Shown one piece after another: positions 9,071 through 17,289 of a DNA stretch of 64,000 nucleotides. Below the pieces are notes generated by a model, which did not search any database, was not told where the DNA came from, and saw nothing but the letters and a program-made list of their open reading frames with translations. Every line of letters begins with the position of its first letter. Positions within the stretch are counted from its first letter, which is position 1. The position numbers and the translations under genes are program-made. Source of the stretch: Mobilicoccus pelagius NBRC 104925 (GTDB lineage: Bacteria > Actinomycetota > Actinomycetes > Actinomycetales > Dermatophilaceae); assembly GCF_000247995.1 (NCBI RefSeq), contig NZ_BAFE01000056.1:56645-120644 (forward strand), read 5' to 3'.

Positions 9071-10051
9071 TCAGCGGTTGAGGTCGAACAGGCTCGTCAC
9101 CGAGCCGTCCTCGAAGACCTCGTGGATCGCCTGGCTGATGAGCGGGGCGATGGAGAGGACGATGAGCTTGTCGAACCGCTTCTCCTCGGGGATGGGGAGG
9201 GTGTTCGTGACGATGACCTCCCGTGCCGAGGAGCCCCGCAGCTTCTCGACGGCCTCGCCGGAGAAGATCGGGTGGGTCGCGGCGATGACGACGCTGTTCG
9301 CGCCGGCCGCCATGAGCGCCTCGACGGCCTGGCAGATCGTGCCGCCGGAGTCGATCATGTCGTCGACGAGGATGCACGTCTTGCCCTGCACCTCACCGAC
9401 GACGCGGTTGGCCTTGCTCTGGTTGGGCCGGTTGATGTCGCGCGTCTTGTGGATGAACGCGAGCGGCGCGTCGTCGAGACGCTTGCTCCACTGCTCGGCG
9501 ACCTTGATGCGGCCGGCGTCCGGAGAGACGATCGCGAGCTCCTCGTCGCCGTAGTGCTCGGCGACGTAGTCCGAGAGGATCGGCAGCGCCTGGAGGTGGT
9601 CGACGGGGCCGTCGAAGAAGCCCTGGATCTGGGCGGTGTGGAGGTCGACGCAGATGAGGCGGTCCGCACCGGCCGCCTTGAACAGGTCGGCCATGAGACG
9701 GGCGGAGATCGGTTCGCGGCCGCGGTGCTTCTTGTCCTGGCGGGCGTACCCGTAGAAGGGGAGCACGACGGTGATGCGCTTGGCGGAGGCCCGCTTGAGC
9801 GCGTCGACCATGATGAGGTGCTCCATCACCCACTCGTTGATGGGGGCGGTGTGGCTCTGGATGACGAACGCGTCGGAGCCGCGCACCGACTCCTCGAACC
9901 GCACGTAGATCTCGCTGTTCGCGAACTCGTAGGCGGTCGTGGGGACGAGGGGGATGCCGAGACCCGAGGCGACCTCCTCGGCGAGCGCCGGATGGGCTCG
10001 TCCGGAGAGCACCATGAGGTTCTTCTCGGTGGTGCGTTTGATGCCGGTCAT
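9071..10051 (-). CDS. prs: Ribose-phosphate pyrophosphokinase (PRPP synthetase)
   Basis: 326 residues. FANSEIYVRFEESVRG, the ATP-binding YGYARQDKKHRGREPIS and the PRPP loop VDDMIDSGGT are all present. It makes PRPP from ribose-5-phosphate and ATP for nucleotide, His and Trp synthesis. The ATG at 10051 lies two bases after the glmU stop, so the two genes are almost certainly co-translated. The start is fixed by the usual N-terminus and by the glmU boundary. Confidence 0.97.
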   Translation of the reverse strand: MTGIKRTTEKNLMVLSGRAHPALAEEVASGLGIPLVPTTAYEFANSEIYVRFEESVRGSDAFVIQSHTAPINEWVMEHLIMVDALKRASAKRITVVLPFYGYARQDKKHRGREPISARLMADLFKAAGADRLICVDLHTAQIQGFFDGPVDHLQALPILSDYVAEHYGDEELAIVSPDAGRIKVAEQWSKRLDDAPLAFIHKTRDINRPNQSKANRVVGEVQGKTCILVDDMIDSGGTICQAVEALMAAGANSVVIAATHPIFSGEAVEKLRGSSAREVIVTNTLPIPEEKRFDKLIVLSIAPLISQAIHEVFEDGSVTSLFDLNR

Positions 10052-10053
10052 GT

Positions 10054-11166
10054 TCAGGCCTCCGTGGGGGTGGCGGTCGTGGTGGCGGTGAGGTCGGTGA
10101 AGGGCGCCACGGTGGCGGCGGCGTCGACGGTCGACCCGGGGCGGAGGGAGACGAACGGCCCGACGTGGGCGCTCGCGCCGATGACGGCGAGGTGGGCGTG
10201 GGTGCGGACGACGACGGCGCCGTCGGCGACCTCGACGTCGGCGAGGGTGGTGTCGGGGCCGATCTCGACGTTCGCGCCGATGGTGCTCGCGCCGAGGATC
10301 TGCGTGCCGGGCAGGAGGCGGCAGTCGCGACCGAGGGTGACCTCGGAGTCGATCCACGTCGAGGAGACGTCGACGACGGTGACACCCTCGCGCATCCACC
10401 GGTCGAGGATGCGGCGGTTCATCTCGGCGCCCATGCGGGCGAGCTGGACGCGGTCGTTGACGCCCTCGGTCTGCCACAGGTCGTCACACACGTAGGCGGC
10501 CACGCGGCGGCCACGGCTGCGGGCGATGGCGAGGACGTCGGTGAGGTACTTCTCGCCCTGCGCGTTGTCGGTGCCGACCTCGGCGAGCGACTCGCGGAGG
10601 AGCGCGCCGTCGAAGGCGTAGATGCCCGAGTTGATCTCGGTGATCGCCTGCTGCTCGGCCGAGGCGTCCTTCTGCTCGACGATGCCGGTGACGTCGCCCG
10701 CCTCGTCGCGGAGGATGCGGCCGTAACCGGTGGGGTCGTCGACGTTCGCCGTCATGACGGTGACGCCGTGGCCGCCGTCCTCGTGCATCGCGACGACGGC
10801 GCGGAGGGTGTCGCCGGTGAGCATCGGCACGTCCCCGTACGTGACGAGGACGGTGCCGGCGAGGTCGGCGGGGAGCAGGTCGAGGCCGCACTCGGTGGCA
10901 CGGCCGGTGCCGGGCACCTCATCCTGGTCGGCGACGAGGGTGCCGGGACAGATCTCCTCGATGTGGGCGGCGACGGCGTCACGCTGGTGACGGACGACGA
11001 CGACGAGATGCTCGGGGTCGCAGGCCCGGGCCGCGGTGAGCGCGTGCCCGAGGAGGGACCGCCCGGCGAGGGGGTGGAGGACCTTCGGCAGCTCCGACTT
11101 CATGCGGGTGCCGGCACCTGCGGCGAGGACGACGACGGCGGCGGCGGCGGGTCGAGTGGGACTCAC
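10054..11166 (-). CDS. glmU: UDP-GlcNAc pyrophosphorylase GlmU, lacking the C-terminal acetyltransferase region
   Basis: 370 residues from a GTG at 11166 with GGGAG six bases upstream; a longer start at 11226 is possible. The uridyltransferase domain is intact: VLAAGAGTRMKSELPKVLHPL, QDEVPGTGRA, YGDVPMLTG, EINSGIYAF, QGEKYLTD. The left-handed beta-helix begins (IGANVEIGPDTTLADVEV, HVGPFVSLRPGS) but ends about 20 residues later in an Ala/Thr tail. Full-length actinobacterial GlmU is about 480 residues; the missing roughly 110 carry the acetyl-CoA and GlcN-1-P catalytic residues. The enzyme should still make UDP-GlcNAc from GlcNAc-1-P, but should not acetylate GlcN-1-P. prs begins two bases later, so there is no room for the missing part. 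Confidence 0.9.
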   Translation of the reverse strand: MSPTRPAAAAVVVLAAGAGTRMKSELPKVLHPLAGRSLLGHALTAARACDPEHLVVVVRHQRDAVAAHIEEICPGTLVADQDEVPGTGRATECGLDLLPADLAGTVLVTYGDVPMLTGDTLRAVVAMHEDGGHGVTVMTANVDDPTGYGRILRDEAGDVTGIVEQKDASAEQQAITEINSGIYAFDGALLRESLAEVGTDNAQGEKYLTDVLAIARSRGRRVAAYVCDDLWQTEGVNDRVQLARMGAEMNRRILDRWMREGVTVVDVSSTWIDSEVTLGRDCRLLPGTQILGASTIGANVEIGPDTTLADVEVADGAVVVRTHAHLAVIGASAHVGPFVSLRPGSTVDAAATVAPFTDLTATTTATPTEA

Positions 11167-11314
11167 GTACTTCTCCCATACGTGCTCGTCAGCTACGCCG
11201 CCGGCGGACCCGGCGACGCTGGTCATGCTACCCAGCGGCGTCGGCGGCCCGGCACGGACCGCGTCCGGTCCCCCCTCGGGCGACCGGATCCGCCGGGCCG
11301 AGGGGCCCGTTCGG

Positions 11315-11393
11315 TTCCCCGGGTAGGAATCGAACCTACGTCGCTTGTCCTGATTCAAAGTCAGGCGGGCCCTGCCAACAGACCAACCGGGGA
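11315..11393 (-). tRNA. tRNA-Gln (anticodon TTG)
   Basis: The minus strand folds with acceptor TCCCCGG/CCGGGGA, D stem GGTC/GGCC, anticodon stem CCTGA/TCAGG around loop CTTTGAA (anticodon TTG) and T arm GTAGG-TTCGATT-CCTAC. The 3' CCA is not encoded (ACCG follows). At 79 nt it is longer than usual, with about nine bases between the anticodon and T stems. It lies just upstream of glmU on the same strand. Confidence 0.85.
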
Positions 11394-11580
11394 GGGTGGG
11401 CGGCCGGCCTCGTGGGCGGCTCGTCCGTGCGTCCAGGTTAGTCGACGCGCTCCGTCCGCGACTCCACGCCACGGCCTTCGAGGTCGGCACGGCATCATGG
11501 GGGCACGGCGTCACCGCGGGCGCGCCCTACGAGGCACCCGTCCATGCACGACGCCGTGCAGGATCGAACGAGGAGTGGGC

Positions 11581-12210
11581 ATGACCAGGAGCACCGGCGG
11601 ACGCACCCGCATGACGGGACGCGAGCGCCGCGAGCAACTCGTCGCCGTGGGCCGGACCGTGTTCGCCGACAACGGGTTCGAGGGAACGACGGTCGAGGAG
11701 ATCGCCGCACGCGCGGGGGTGTCCAAGCCCGTCGTCTACGAGCACTTCGGCGGCAAGGAGGGGCTGTACGCCGTCGTCGTCGACCGGGAGATCCAGACGC
11801 TCCTCGACGCGATCACCGGCGCTCTCGAGGGACGCGCCCACGCCCGTGCCCTCCTCGAAGGCGCGGCGCTCGCCCTCCTCGACTACGTGGAGAACTCGAG
11901 CGAGGGGTTCCGCATCCTCGTGCGCGACTCCCCCACCGGACAGTCGACCGGCTCGTTCGCCTCCCTCATCAGCGACGTCGCGAGCCAGGTCGAGCACATC
12001 CTCGGCGCCGAGTTCACCTCGCGGGGGCTCGACGCGGCGTCGGCGCCGATCTACGCCCAGATGCTCGTCGGCATGGTGGCCCTCACCGGGCAGTGGTGGC
12101 TGGACTCCCCGACGTTCGCCAAGGAGGAGGTCGCCTCCCACCTCGTCAACCTCGCCTGGAACGGCCTCGCCGGCATGGAGGCGAACCCCTCGCTGCGGAC
12201 GAACCGCTGA
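11581..12210 (+). CDS. TetR/AcrR-family transcriptional regulator
   Basis: 209 residues from ATG at 11581 with GAGGAG seven bases upstream. An N-terminal TetR helix-turn-helix is clear: FADNGFEGTTVEEIAARAGVS then VVYEHFGGKEGLYAVVVDRE (about residues 25-70). The rest is the helical ligand domain. It resembles the TetR gene that sits divergently beside glmU in other actinobacteria (Rv1019 in M. tuberculosis, from memory). It is divergent from tRNA-Gln/glmU; its target and ligand are unknown. Confidence 0.88.
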   Translation: MTRSTGGRTRMTGRERREQLVAVGRTVFADNGFEGTTVEEIAARAGVSKPVVYEHFGGKEGLYAVVVDREIQTLLDAITGALEGRAHARALLEGAALALLDYVENSSEGFRILVRDSPTGQSTGSFASLISDVASQVEHILGAEFTSRGLDAASAPIYAQMLVGMVALTGQWWLDSPTFAKEEVASHLVNLAWNGLAGMEANPSLRTNR

Positions 12211-12278
12211 GACGCCGCTCGCGGGCCCGCCGCATCGTCCCGGTGTCGACCGCGGCGCGGCCGTAGACTGCACCCACC

Positions 12279-12818
12279 ATGGCGGGCGACGAGGGAGGGC
12301 GTGCAGTGCGACCGGTCGATCCCTCCCCCGGCGACGAGGTCGACCGCATCGTCGCCGCCTGGGGCCGTGAACTGCCCGAGCTCGACGTCGCCCCGATGCA
12401 GGTCCTCTCCCGGGTGACGCGCCTCGCCCGCCACCTCGAACGGGCCCGTGCCGAGTCGTTCTCGGCGCACGGCCTCGAGGGGTGGGAGTTCGACGTCCTC
12501 TCCGCCTTGCGCCGCGCGGGCGACCCGTACGAGCTCTCCCCCGGCACCCTCGTCCAGCAGACGCTGTCGACGAGCGGCACGACGACGAACCGCATCGACC
12601 GCCTCGCCGCGCGCGGCCTGGTCGAGCGACGCCCCGACCCGACCGACCGTCGCAGCGTCAAGGTGCGCCTCCTGCCGCCGGGCGCGGACGCCGTCGACGG
12701 CGCGATGCGGACGCTCGTCACGCACGAGGAGACGATGCTCTCCGGTTTCGACGCGGACGGACGCAGAGCCCTCGCCGACTCCCTCCGGCGGCTCCTCCTC
12801 CCCCTCGACACGCACTGA
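12279..12818 (+). CDS. MarR-family transcriptional regulator
   Basis: 179 residues. The winged helix lies at about residues 60-145: GLEGWEFDVLSALRRAG, then LSTSGTTTNRIDRLAARGLVERR and the wing PDPTDRRSVKVRLLPPG, all standard MarR features. A GTG start nine codons downstream of the ATG is an alternative. It is 68 bp downstream of the TetR gene on the same strand and convergent with the methyltransferase at 12871. The regulated target is not evident. Confidence 0.88.
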   Translation: MAGDEGGRAVRPVDPSPGDEVDRIVAAWGRELPELDVAPMQVLSRVTRLARHLERARAESFSAHGLEGWEFDVLSALRRAGDPYELSPGTLVQQTLSTSGTTTNRIDRLAARGLVERRPDPTDRRSVKVRLLPPGADAVDGAMRTLVTHEETMLSGFDADGRRALADSLRRLLLPLDTH

Positions 12819-12870
12819 CGACGCGACACCGGTCCCGGTGACGAGATCCGGCCGACACGACGCCGGGCGA

Positions 12871-13521
12871 TCAGCGGGCGGGGCGATCGATCCGCACGAG
12901 AGCCCCTCGCTCGAACCTGCGCACCTCACCGAACCGCAGCGGAGATGCCTCGTCGAGTTCGCTCCGCAGCGTGTCGGCCTGGTCGGCGTCGCCGAGCTGG
13001 AGGATCGCCGAACCTCCCGGCGCGAGATGCGCCTCGACGACGCGGACGCACTCGCGGGCGACTGCGAGACCGTCCTCGCCGCCGTCGATCGCGAAGGTCG
13101 GATCCTCGGGGAAGGTGTCGACCTCGTCGGCCTGCACCCAGGGCGGGTCGGCGACGACGAGCGCGAACGACTCCCACTCCTCGAGGGCCTCGCCCAACTC
13201 CCCCTGCCGCACCTCGACGCGGTCGGCGAGTCCGGCGGTGTGGGCGTTGGCGCGGGCGAAACCGACGGCGACGGGGTCGGCGTCGACGGCGACGAGCCGT
13301 CGTCCGTCCTCGGCGAGGGTCAGCGCCGCGAGCCCGATCTGCCCGGCCCCGGTGCACAACTCGAGCACGTCCCCCTCGGGGGCATCGACGAGCAGGTCTG
13401 CGGCCCACTCGGACTGAGTCAGCGTCCACTCCCGCGGACGAAGCACCCGCGGATCGGAGGAGATCGTGAGCGGCCCGAACCGCATGGTCTCCACGTTCGG
13501 CGTCGCCTCACGCTCGTCCAC
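12871..13521 (-). CDS. Class I SAM methyltransferase, HemK/small-methyltransferase type
   Basis: 216 residues from a GTG at 13521 that overlaps the end of the CDGSH gene by 14 bp. Motif I is LELCTGAGQIGLAAL, the acidic loop is VAVDADPVAV, and motif IV is VVADPPWV, close to the (N/D)PP(Y/W) of N-methyltransferases that modify glutamine or exocyclic nitrogens. A 25-residue N-terminal stretch (TMRFGPLTISSDPRVLRPREWT) resembles the leader of 'small methyltransferase domain' proteins. The substrate is unknown. The overlap suggests translational coupling with the Fe-S protein and the iron enzyme upstream. Confidence 0.85.
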   Translation of the reverse strand: MDEREATPNVETMRFGPLTISSDPRVLRPREWTLTQSEWAADLLVDAPEGDVLELCTGAGQIGLAALTLAEDGRRLVAVDADPVAVGFARANAHTAGLADRVEVRQGELGEALEEWESFALVVADPPWVQADEVDTFPEDPTFAIDGGEDGLAVARECVRVVEAHLAPGGSAILQLGDADQADTLRSELDEASPLRFGEVRRFERGALVRIDRPAR

Positions 13522-13684
13522 GTCGCACCACCTTGTGAGTCCCGTCGCACCACGGCTTGCGGCCCGACTTCCCGCACGCGCACACGGCGACGACCGGGCG
13601 GGTCGTCTCGTGCGCCACACCCTCCTCGTCGCGGATGGTCTCGGCGCCCCGCACGAGCAGCGGACCGTTCGGGGTGACCCGCAC
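13508..13684 (-). CDS. CDGSH iron-sulfur domain protein
   Basis: 58 residues from a GTG at 13684 with GGGAGG five bases upstream. It ends in CACGKSGRKPWCDGTHK, the complete CDGSH signature (three Cys and one His ligating a [2Fe-2S] cluster). Such small proteins (mitoNEET-like) carry labile clusters in redox or iron transfer roles. It lies 20 bp after the heme-oxygenase-like iron enzyme and overlaps the methyltransferase, forming a three-gene unit. Confidence 0.93.
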   Translation of the reverse strand: MRVTPNGPLLVRGAETIRDEEGVAHETTRPVVAVCACGKSGRKPWCDGTHKVVRRGRA

Positions 13685-13704
13685 GCTCACCTCCCGCGGC
13701 GCCC

Positions 13705-14703
13705 TCACGACGCGACCTGCACGGACGTCGTGGACGCGAACGCAGGGAGCGCGCCCCACCGGGCCAGGATCCGCCGGGCCCACACCCCGTCGAGGTGGAG
13801 GCACGCGGCGGCGCCGAAGAGGACGTCCTCCCGCAGCGACGGATCGGCCTGGACGAGACCGGCGCACACGTCACGCAGCGCCACCTGTTCGTGGACGGCG
13901 TCGGCCTCGACGTGCTCGTGGAAGTACACCGCGGCCTCCGCGGGGAGCCCGACCCGTTCGATGCCCGCGGCGATGCGTCGGCAGGGCGACGAACTCGTCG
14001 CCTCGAACGTCGCCATCTGCCCCATCGACGCACCCCGGAGACGGCGACGCATCGCGAGGAGCGGGTGGAGGTTGTTCACGGCCAACGTCTCGACCGGCAT
14101 CTCGTGCAGGTAGGCCCCGTAGGTGGGGTCGAGACCGGCCGCCTCGAGCGTCTGCGCGTACAGCGTCGAGTGGAGCGATTCCGGGCGTCCGCTGCCGTAC
14201 TCGTCGTATTGGATCTCGGCGAGCGCCGCCTTGGCCGGCCCGTCGAGCCGCCCGAGGACGAACGAGTGCGCGTCGGACTCCTTGAGGGCGTAGACGCTCT
14301 TGTCGCGCAAGTACTCGCGCACCTGCTCCGCCGTCGCGTGCCGATGGAGGTAGGACGCGACCGAGGGGGCGTCGTCGGCGCCGATGAACGCGAAGAGGTC
14401 CTCGGCGAGGTCGCCGGAATCCGGCGCACCGTCGACGACCCCCCGCGTCGCCGCGCGCAGCTCGGCTTCCATGCGGGCCTCGAGATCACCCCGCAGCGCG
14501 ATGAGGTCGGGATCCCACTCGAGGTCGGTGTCCGCGTCGTCGAACCCGCGGAAGTGGAGCTCGAAGAGCATCCACAGCGCGAGCTGACAGTCCTCGTCGT
14601 CGAGTACCGCGTCGGGCACGGTCGGCCATGCCGCCGCGCCTGCTCCGCGCAGTCGTTCGGCGACGGCACTGCTCACAGGCCCTCGGGGCTCGGGGACGCG
14701 CAT
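13705..14703 (-). CDS. Iron-containing redox enzyme (heme-oxygenase-like diiron fold)
   Basis: 332 residues from ATG at 14703 with GGAGAAG upstream. Helical throughout, with conserved metal-ligand-like clusters: LFELHFRGF (about 46-53), KESDAHSF (141-148), EIQYDEYGSG (163-172), SLHSTLYAQ (177-185) and FHEHVEADAVHEQ (261-273). These match the iron-containing redox enzyme family (Haem_oxygenas_2), related to HDO oxidases that cleave or oxidise amino-acid or fatty-acid substrates. The substrate is unknown. It heads a tight operon with a CDGSH Fe-S protein and a methyltransferase. Confidence 0.85.
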   Translation of the reverse strand: MRVPEPRGPVSSAVAERLRGAGAAAWPTVPDAVLDDEDCQLALWMLFELHFRGFDDADTDLEWDPDLIALRGDLEARMEAELRAATRGVVDGAPDSGDLAEDLFAFIGADDAPSVASYLHRHATAEQVREYLRDKSVYALKESDAHSFVLGRLDGPAKAALAEIQYDEYGSGRPESLHSTLYAQTLEAAGLDPTYGAYLHEMPVETLAVNNLHPLLAMRRRLRGASMGQMATFEATSSSPCRRIAAGIERVGLPAEAAVYFHEHVEADAVHEQVALRDVCAGLVQADPSLREDVLFGAAACLHLDGVWARRILARWGALPAFASTTSVQVAS

Positions 14704-15063
14704 CGCTTCTCCGTTCGTCGACGCAGCCGTCGTGTGGCTCTGCGTAGATCGTCCCCCCTTCGACGGTGACTCGCACCCCGACGCCCCGCGGGAGGAGAGA
14801 TGTCGCCCCCGGGGCGGCCTCGGTGGATCGTCATGAGCATCCGGCTCGTGCGCGACAGCGAGCCCGGCGCCAACCGCTCCGGTCCGAACCCCGAGGACCC
14901 CGCGGGTGCCATCGCCCGGCGGCACGCCCCGGCCCGGAACCACGTCGGGCCACGGCCCCCAGGACGGCCCCGGGGGCCTGTCCGCCCGTGTCGACCCACC
15001 CACGCCCGCGACGACGGGCCGTGACGAACGCCCCGCGACCTCACCGGTCTCGGGGCGTTCTCG
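14704..15063. other. Intergenic region between the iron-enzyme operon and the ABC-F gene
   Basis: 360 bp with no convincing gene. It holds the promoter side of the iron-enzyme operon and a strong terminator hairpin for the ABC-F gene at 15026-15060. Nothing else was recognised. Confidence 0.6.
15026..15060 (-). terminator. Hairpin terminator downstream of the ABC-F gene
   Basis: GAACGCCCCG (15026-15035) pairs with CGGGGCGTTC (15051-15060), with an inner GACC/GGTC continuation. It lies three bases beyond the ABC-F stop codon at 15064. A short TC-containing stretch follows on the minus strand, but no long T-run. Confidence 0.75.
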
Positions 15064-16860
15064 TCACTCCACCAGCTCGGAGAGCTCCAGCCACTGTTCC
15101 TCGAGACCGGCCATCTCATCCTCGAGGATGCGGAGCTCGTCGGTGTGGGTGCGCAGGCCGTCGAAGTCCGTCTGGTCGTGGGCGGCCATCTTGGCGTGGA
15201 CCTTCTCGATCGTGGTGCTGATCTTGCTCATGCGCCGCTCGATCGCGCCCATCTCCTTCTGGGCCGCGCGTCGCTCGGCCCCGGAGATCTCGCTGCCCGT
15301 CGTGGCCGCCGCACCGGTGGCCTGGTCGGGCCGCCCCCCGGCCGCTGCGGACTCCTGCGCCGCGCGCAGCCGCAGGTACTCCTCGACGCCGCCGGGCACG
15401 TGCCGCAGACGCCCGTCGAGGATCGCGTACTGCTGGTCGGTGACACGTTCGAGCAGGTATCGGTCGTGGGAGACGACGATGAGCGTGGCCGGCCACGAGT
15501 CGAGGAGGTCCTCCGTGGCGGCGAGCATGTCGGCGTCGACGTCGTTGGTCGGCTCGTCGAGGACGATGACGTTCGGCTCGCTCAGCAGGAGCATCAGGAG
15601 TTGGAGCCGCCGCTTCTGCCCGCCGGAGAGATCCCCGACCCGCGCCGACAGGTGCGCCCGGTCGAACCCGAGGCGTTCGAGCAGCTGCGCGGGTGTGTGT
15701 TCCTTGCCGTCGATCATGAACGTCGTCCGGTGCCGCGCGAGCACCTCCCGCACCCGGTCGTCCGCGATGTCGCTGAGCTGGGAGAACTGCTGGTCGAGGA
15801 GGCCGATGCGCACCGTCTTGCCGCGTCTGACCCGCCCCGACGTGGGCTGCACGGTGCCGCACACGAGTCCGAGCAGGGTCGACTTGCCCGCACCGTTCGC
15901 GCCGAGGATGCCGGTGCGTTCACCGGGTCCGATGCGCCACGTCACGTCGCGGAGCACCTCGTGGTCGCCGTAGCTCACCGAGACGTCCTCGAGGTCGACG
16001 ACGTCCTTGCCGAGCCGCGCGACCGCCATGCGTTGCAGCTCGATCGGGTTGCGCACCGGGGGCACGTCCTCGATGAGCTGGTTGGCGGCCTCGATGCGGA
16101 ACTTGGGTTTGGACGTGCGGGCCGGGGCGCCGCGTCGCAGCCAGGCGAGTTCCTTGCGCATGAGGTTCTGCCGCTTCGACTCCGTCGCGGCGAGGATCCG
16201 GTCCCGTTCGACGCGCTGGAGGACGTACGCGGCATAGCCGCCTTCGAAGGGTTCGACGATGCCGTCGTGGACCTCCCACGTCTCGGTGCACACCTCGTCG
16301 AGGAACCACCGGTCGTGGGTGATGACGAGGAGGCCGCCGGTGTGGCGCGGCCACCGGTTCACGAGGTGGTTCGCGAGCCACGCGATGCCCTCGACGTCGA
16401 GGTGGTTCGTCGGCTCGTCGAGCGCGATGAGGTCCCAGTCGTCGATGAGCAGGGCGGCGAGCGCGACGCGCCGCCGCTGCCCGCCGCTGAGGGAGCCGAC
16501 GAGGGCGCCCCACGGCACGTCGGCGACGAGCCCGTCGATGACGTCGCGGATGCGGGCGTCACCGGCCCATTCGTGCTCGGCACGGTCGCCGACGATCGCC
16601 TGTCCTACGGTGCGTTCGGGGTCGAGGTCGTCGCGCTGATCGAGCACCCCGAACCGCACGCCGCTGCGACGCGTCACCCGCCCGGCCTGCGGCTCGATGC
16701 GGCCCGCGAGCATGCCGAGCAGGCTCGACTTGCCGTCGCCGTTGCGGCCGACGATGCCGATGCGGTCGCCCTCCTCGATGCCGAGCGTGATCGAGTCGAA
16801 CACGACCTTCGTCGGGTACTCCAGGTGAAGACCTTCGGCCCCCAGCAGATGCGCCGCCAC
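15064..16860 (-). CDS. ABC-F family ATPase (ribosome-associated type)
   Basis: 598 residues from a GTG at 16860 with GAAGG six bases upstream. Two ABC cassettes and no membrane segments: first Walker A GRNGDGKSS, signature LSGGQRRR, Walker B LIALDEPTNHLD; second GANGAGKST, LSGGQKRR, IVLDEPTNDVD. The interdomain linker is Arg/Lys-rich ([17 protein letters not shown]), as in Uup/EttA-type ABC-F proteins, and the C-terminus is a coiled coil of about 65 residues. ABC-F proteins act on stalled or antibiotic-bound ribosomes. A specific subfamily cannot be assigned safely. Confidence 0.93.
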   Translation of the reverse strand: MAAHLLGAEGLHLEYPTKVVFDSITLGIEEGDRIGIVGRNGDGKSSLLGMLAGRIEPQAGRVTRRSGVRFGVLDQRDDLDPERTVGQAIVGDRAEHEWAGDARIRDVIDGLVADVPWGALVGSLSGGQRRRVALAALLIDDWDLIALDEPTNHLDVEGIAWLANHLVNRWPRHTGGLLVITHDRWFLDEVCTETWEVHDGIVEPFEGGYAAYVLQRVERDRILAATESKRQNLMRKELAWLRRGAPARTSKPKFRIEAANQLIEDVPPVRNPIELQRMAVARLGKDVVDLEDVSVSYGDHEVLRDVTWRIGPGERTGILGANGAGKSTLLGLVCGTVQPTSGRVRRGKTVRIGLLDQQFSQLSDIADDRVREVLARHRTTFMIDGKEHTPAQLLERLGFDRAHLSARVGDLSGGQKRRLQLLMLLLSEPNVIVLDEPTNDVDADMLAATEDLLDSWPATLIVVSHDRYLLERVTDQQYAILDGRLRHVPGGVEEYLRLRAAQESAAAGGRPDQATGAAATTGSEISGAERRAAQKEMGAIERRMSKISTTIEKVHAKMAAHDQTDFDGLRTHTDELRILEDEMAGLEEQWLELSELVE

Positions 16861-17000
16861 TCGTCGCCTTCCGTCGATGCGCAGTTCTCGGCCTGCGCGG
16901 GTGTCCACGTCGAGGGGAATCCTCCCACCGTTCCGACCGTGCACCTACCGCACCCGGCGCCCTGCCGACTGGGACTCCTGACCGTCCGACCTCCCGAATG

Positions 17001-17060
17001 TCGGGTTTTCTTGACTTCAGAAGTCAAGGATGCTTGCCTTCTGAAGTCAAGAAAACCCGA
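17001..17060. promoter_or_regulatory. Double 19-bp palindromic operator within a perfect 23-bp inverted repeat
   Basis: Arms at 17001-17023 and 17038-17060 are exact reverse complements (23 bp, 14-bp spacer). Inside are two tandem 9-1-9 palindromes: CTTGACTTCAGAAGTCAAG (17010-17028, perfect) and CTTGCCTTCTGAAGTCAAG (17033-17051, one mismatch), centred 23 bp apart, about two helical turns. Each contains a TTGACT-like -35 element. It lies 21 bp before the XRE regulator start and about 140 bp from the divergent ABC-F start, as expected for an autoregulatory operator. It could also form an RNA hairpin. Confidence 0.8.
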
Positions 17061-17081
17061 CCTGATCGGAGTCTGGCGTCC

Positions 17082-17288
17082 ATGGAGACGACCGCCGGCG
17101 TGCGTGAGGCGCGCCGCCACCTTCGGATGACCCAGGCCGAGCTCGCGACGGCCGTGGGGGTCTCCCGCCAGACGATCATCTCGATCGAACGCGGCGAACA
17201 CGCCCCCAGCGTGTACCTGGCCCTGCGGCTCGCCCGGAGCCTCGGCGCGTCCGTCGACACCCTGTTCCCACTTCCCGAGGAAGACTGA
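17082..17288 (+). CDS. Small XRE-family helix-turn-helix regulator
   Basis: 68 residues from ATG at 17082. Almost the whole protein is one HTH: VREARRHLRMTQAELATAVG, VSRQTIISIERGEHAPS, then LALRLARSLGASVDTLF. This is the compact YozG/YgzD-like class that is often paired with a membrane protein. The stop is one base before the ATG of the membrane-protein gene at 17290. The double palindrome immediately upstream is the likely binding site. Confidence 0.93.
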   Translation: METTAGVREARRHLRMTQAELATAVGVSRQTIISIERGEHAPSVYLALRLARSLGASVDTLFPLPEED

Positions 17289-17289
17289 C

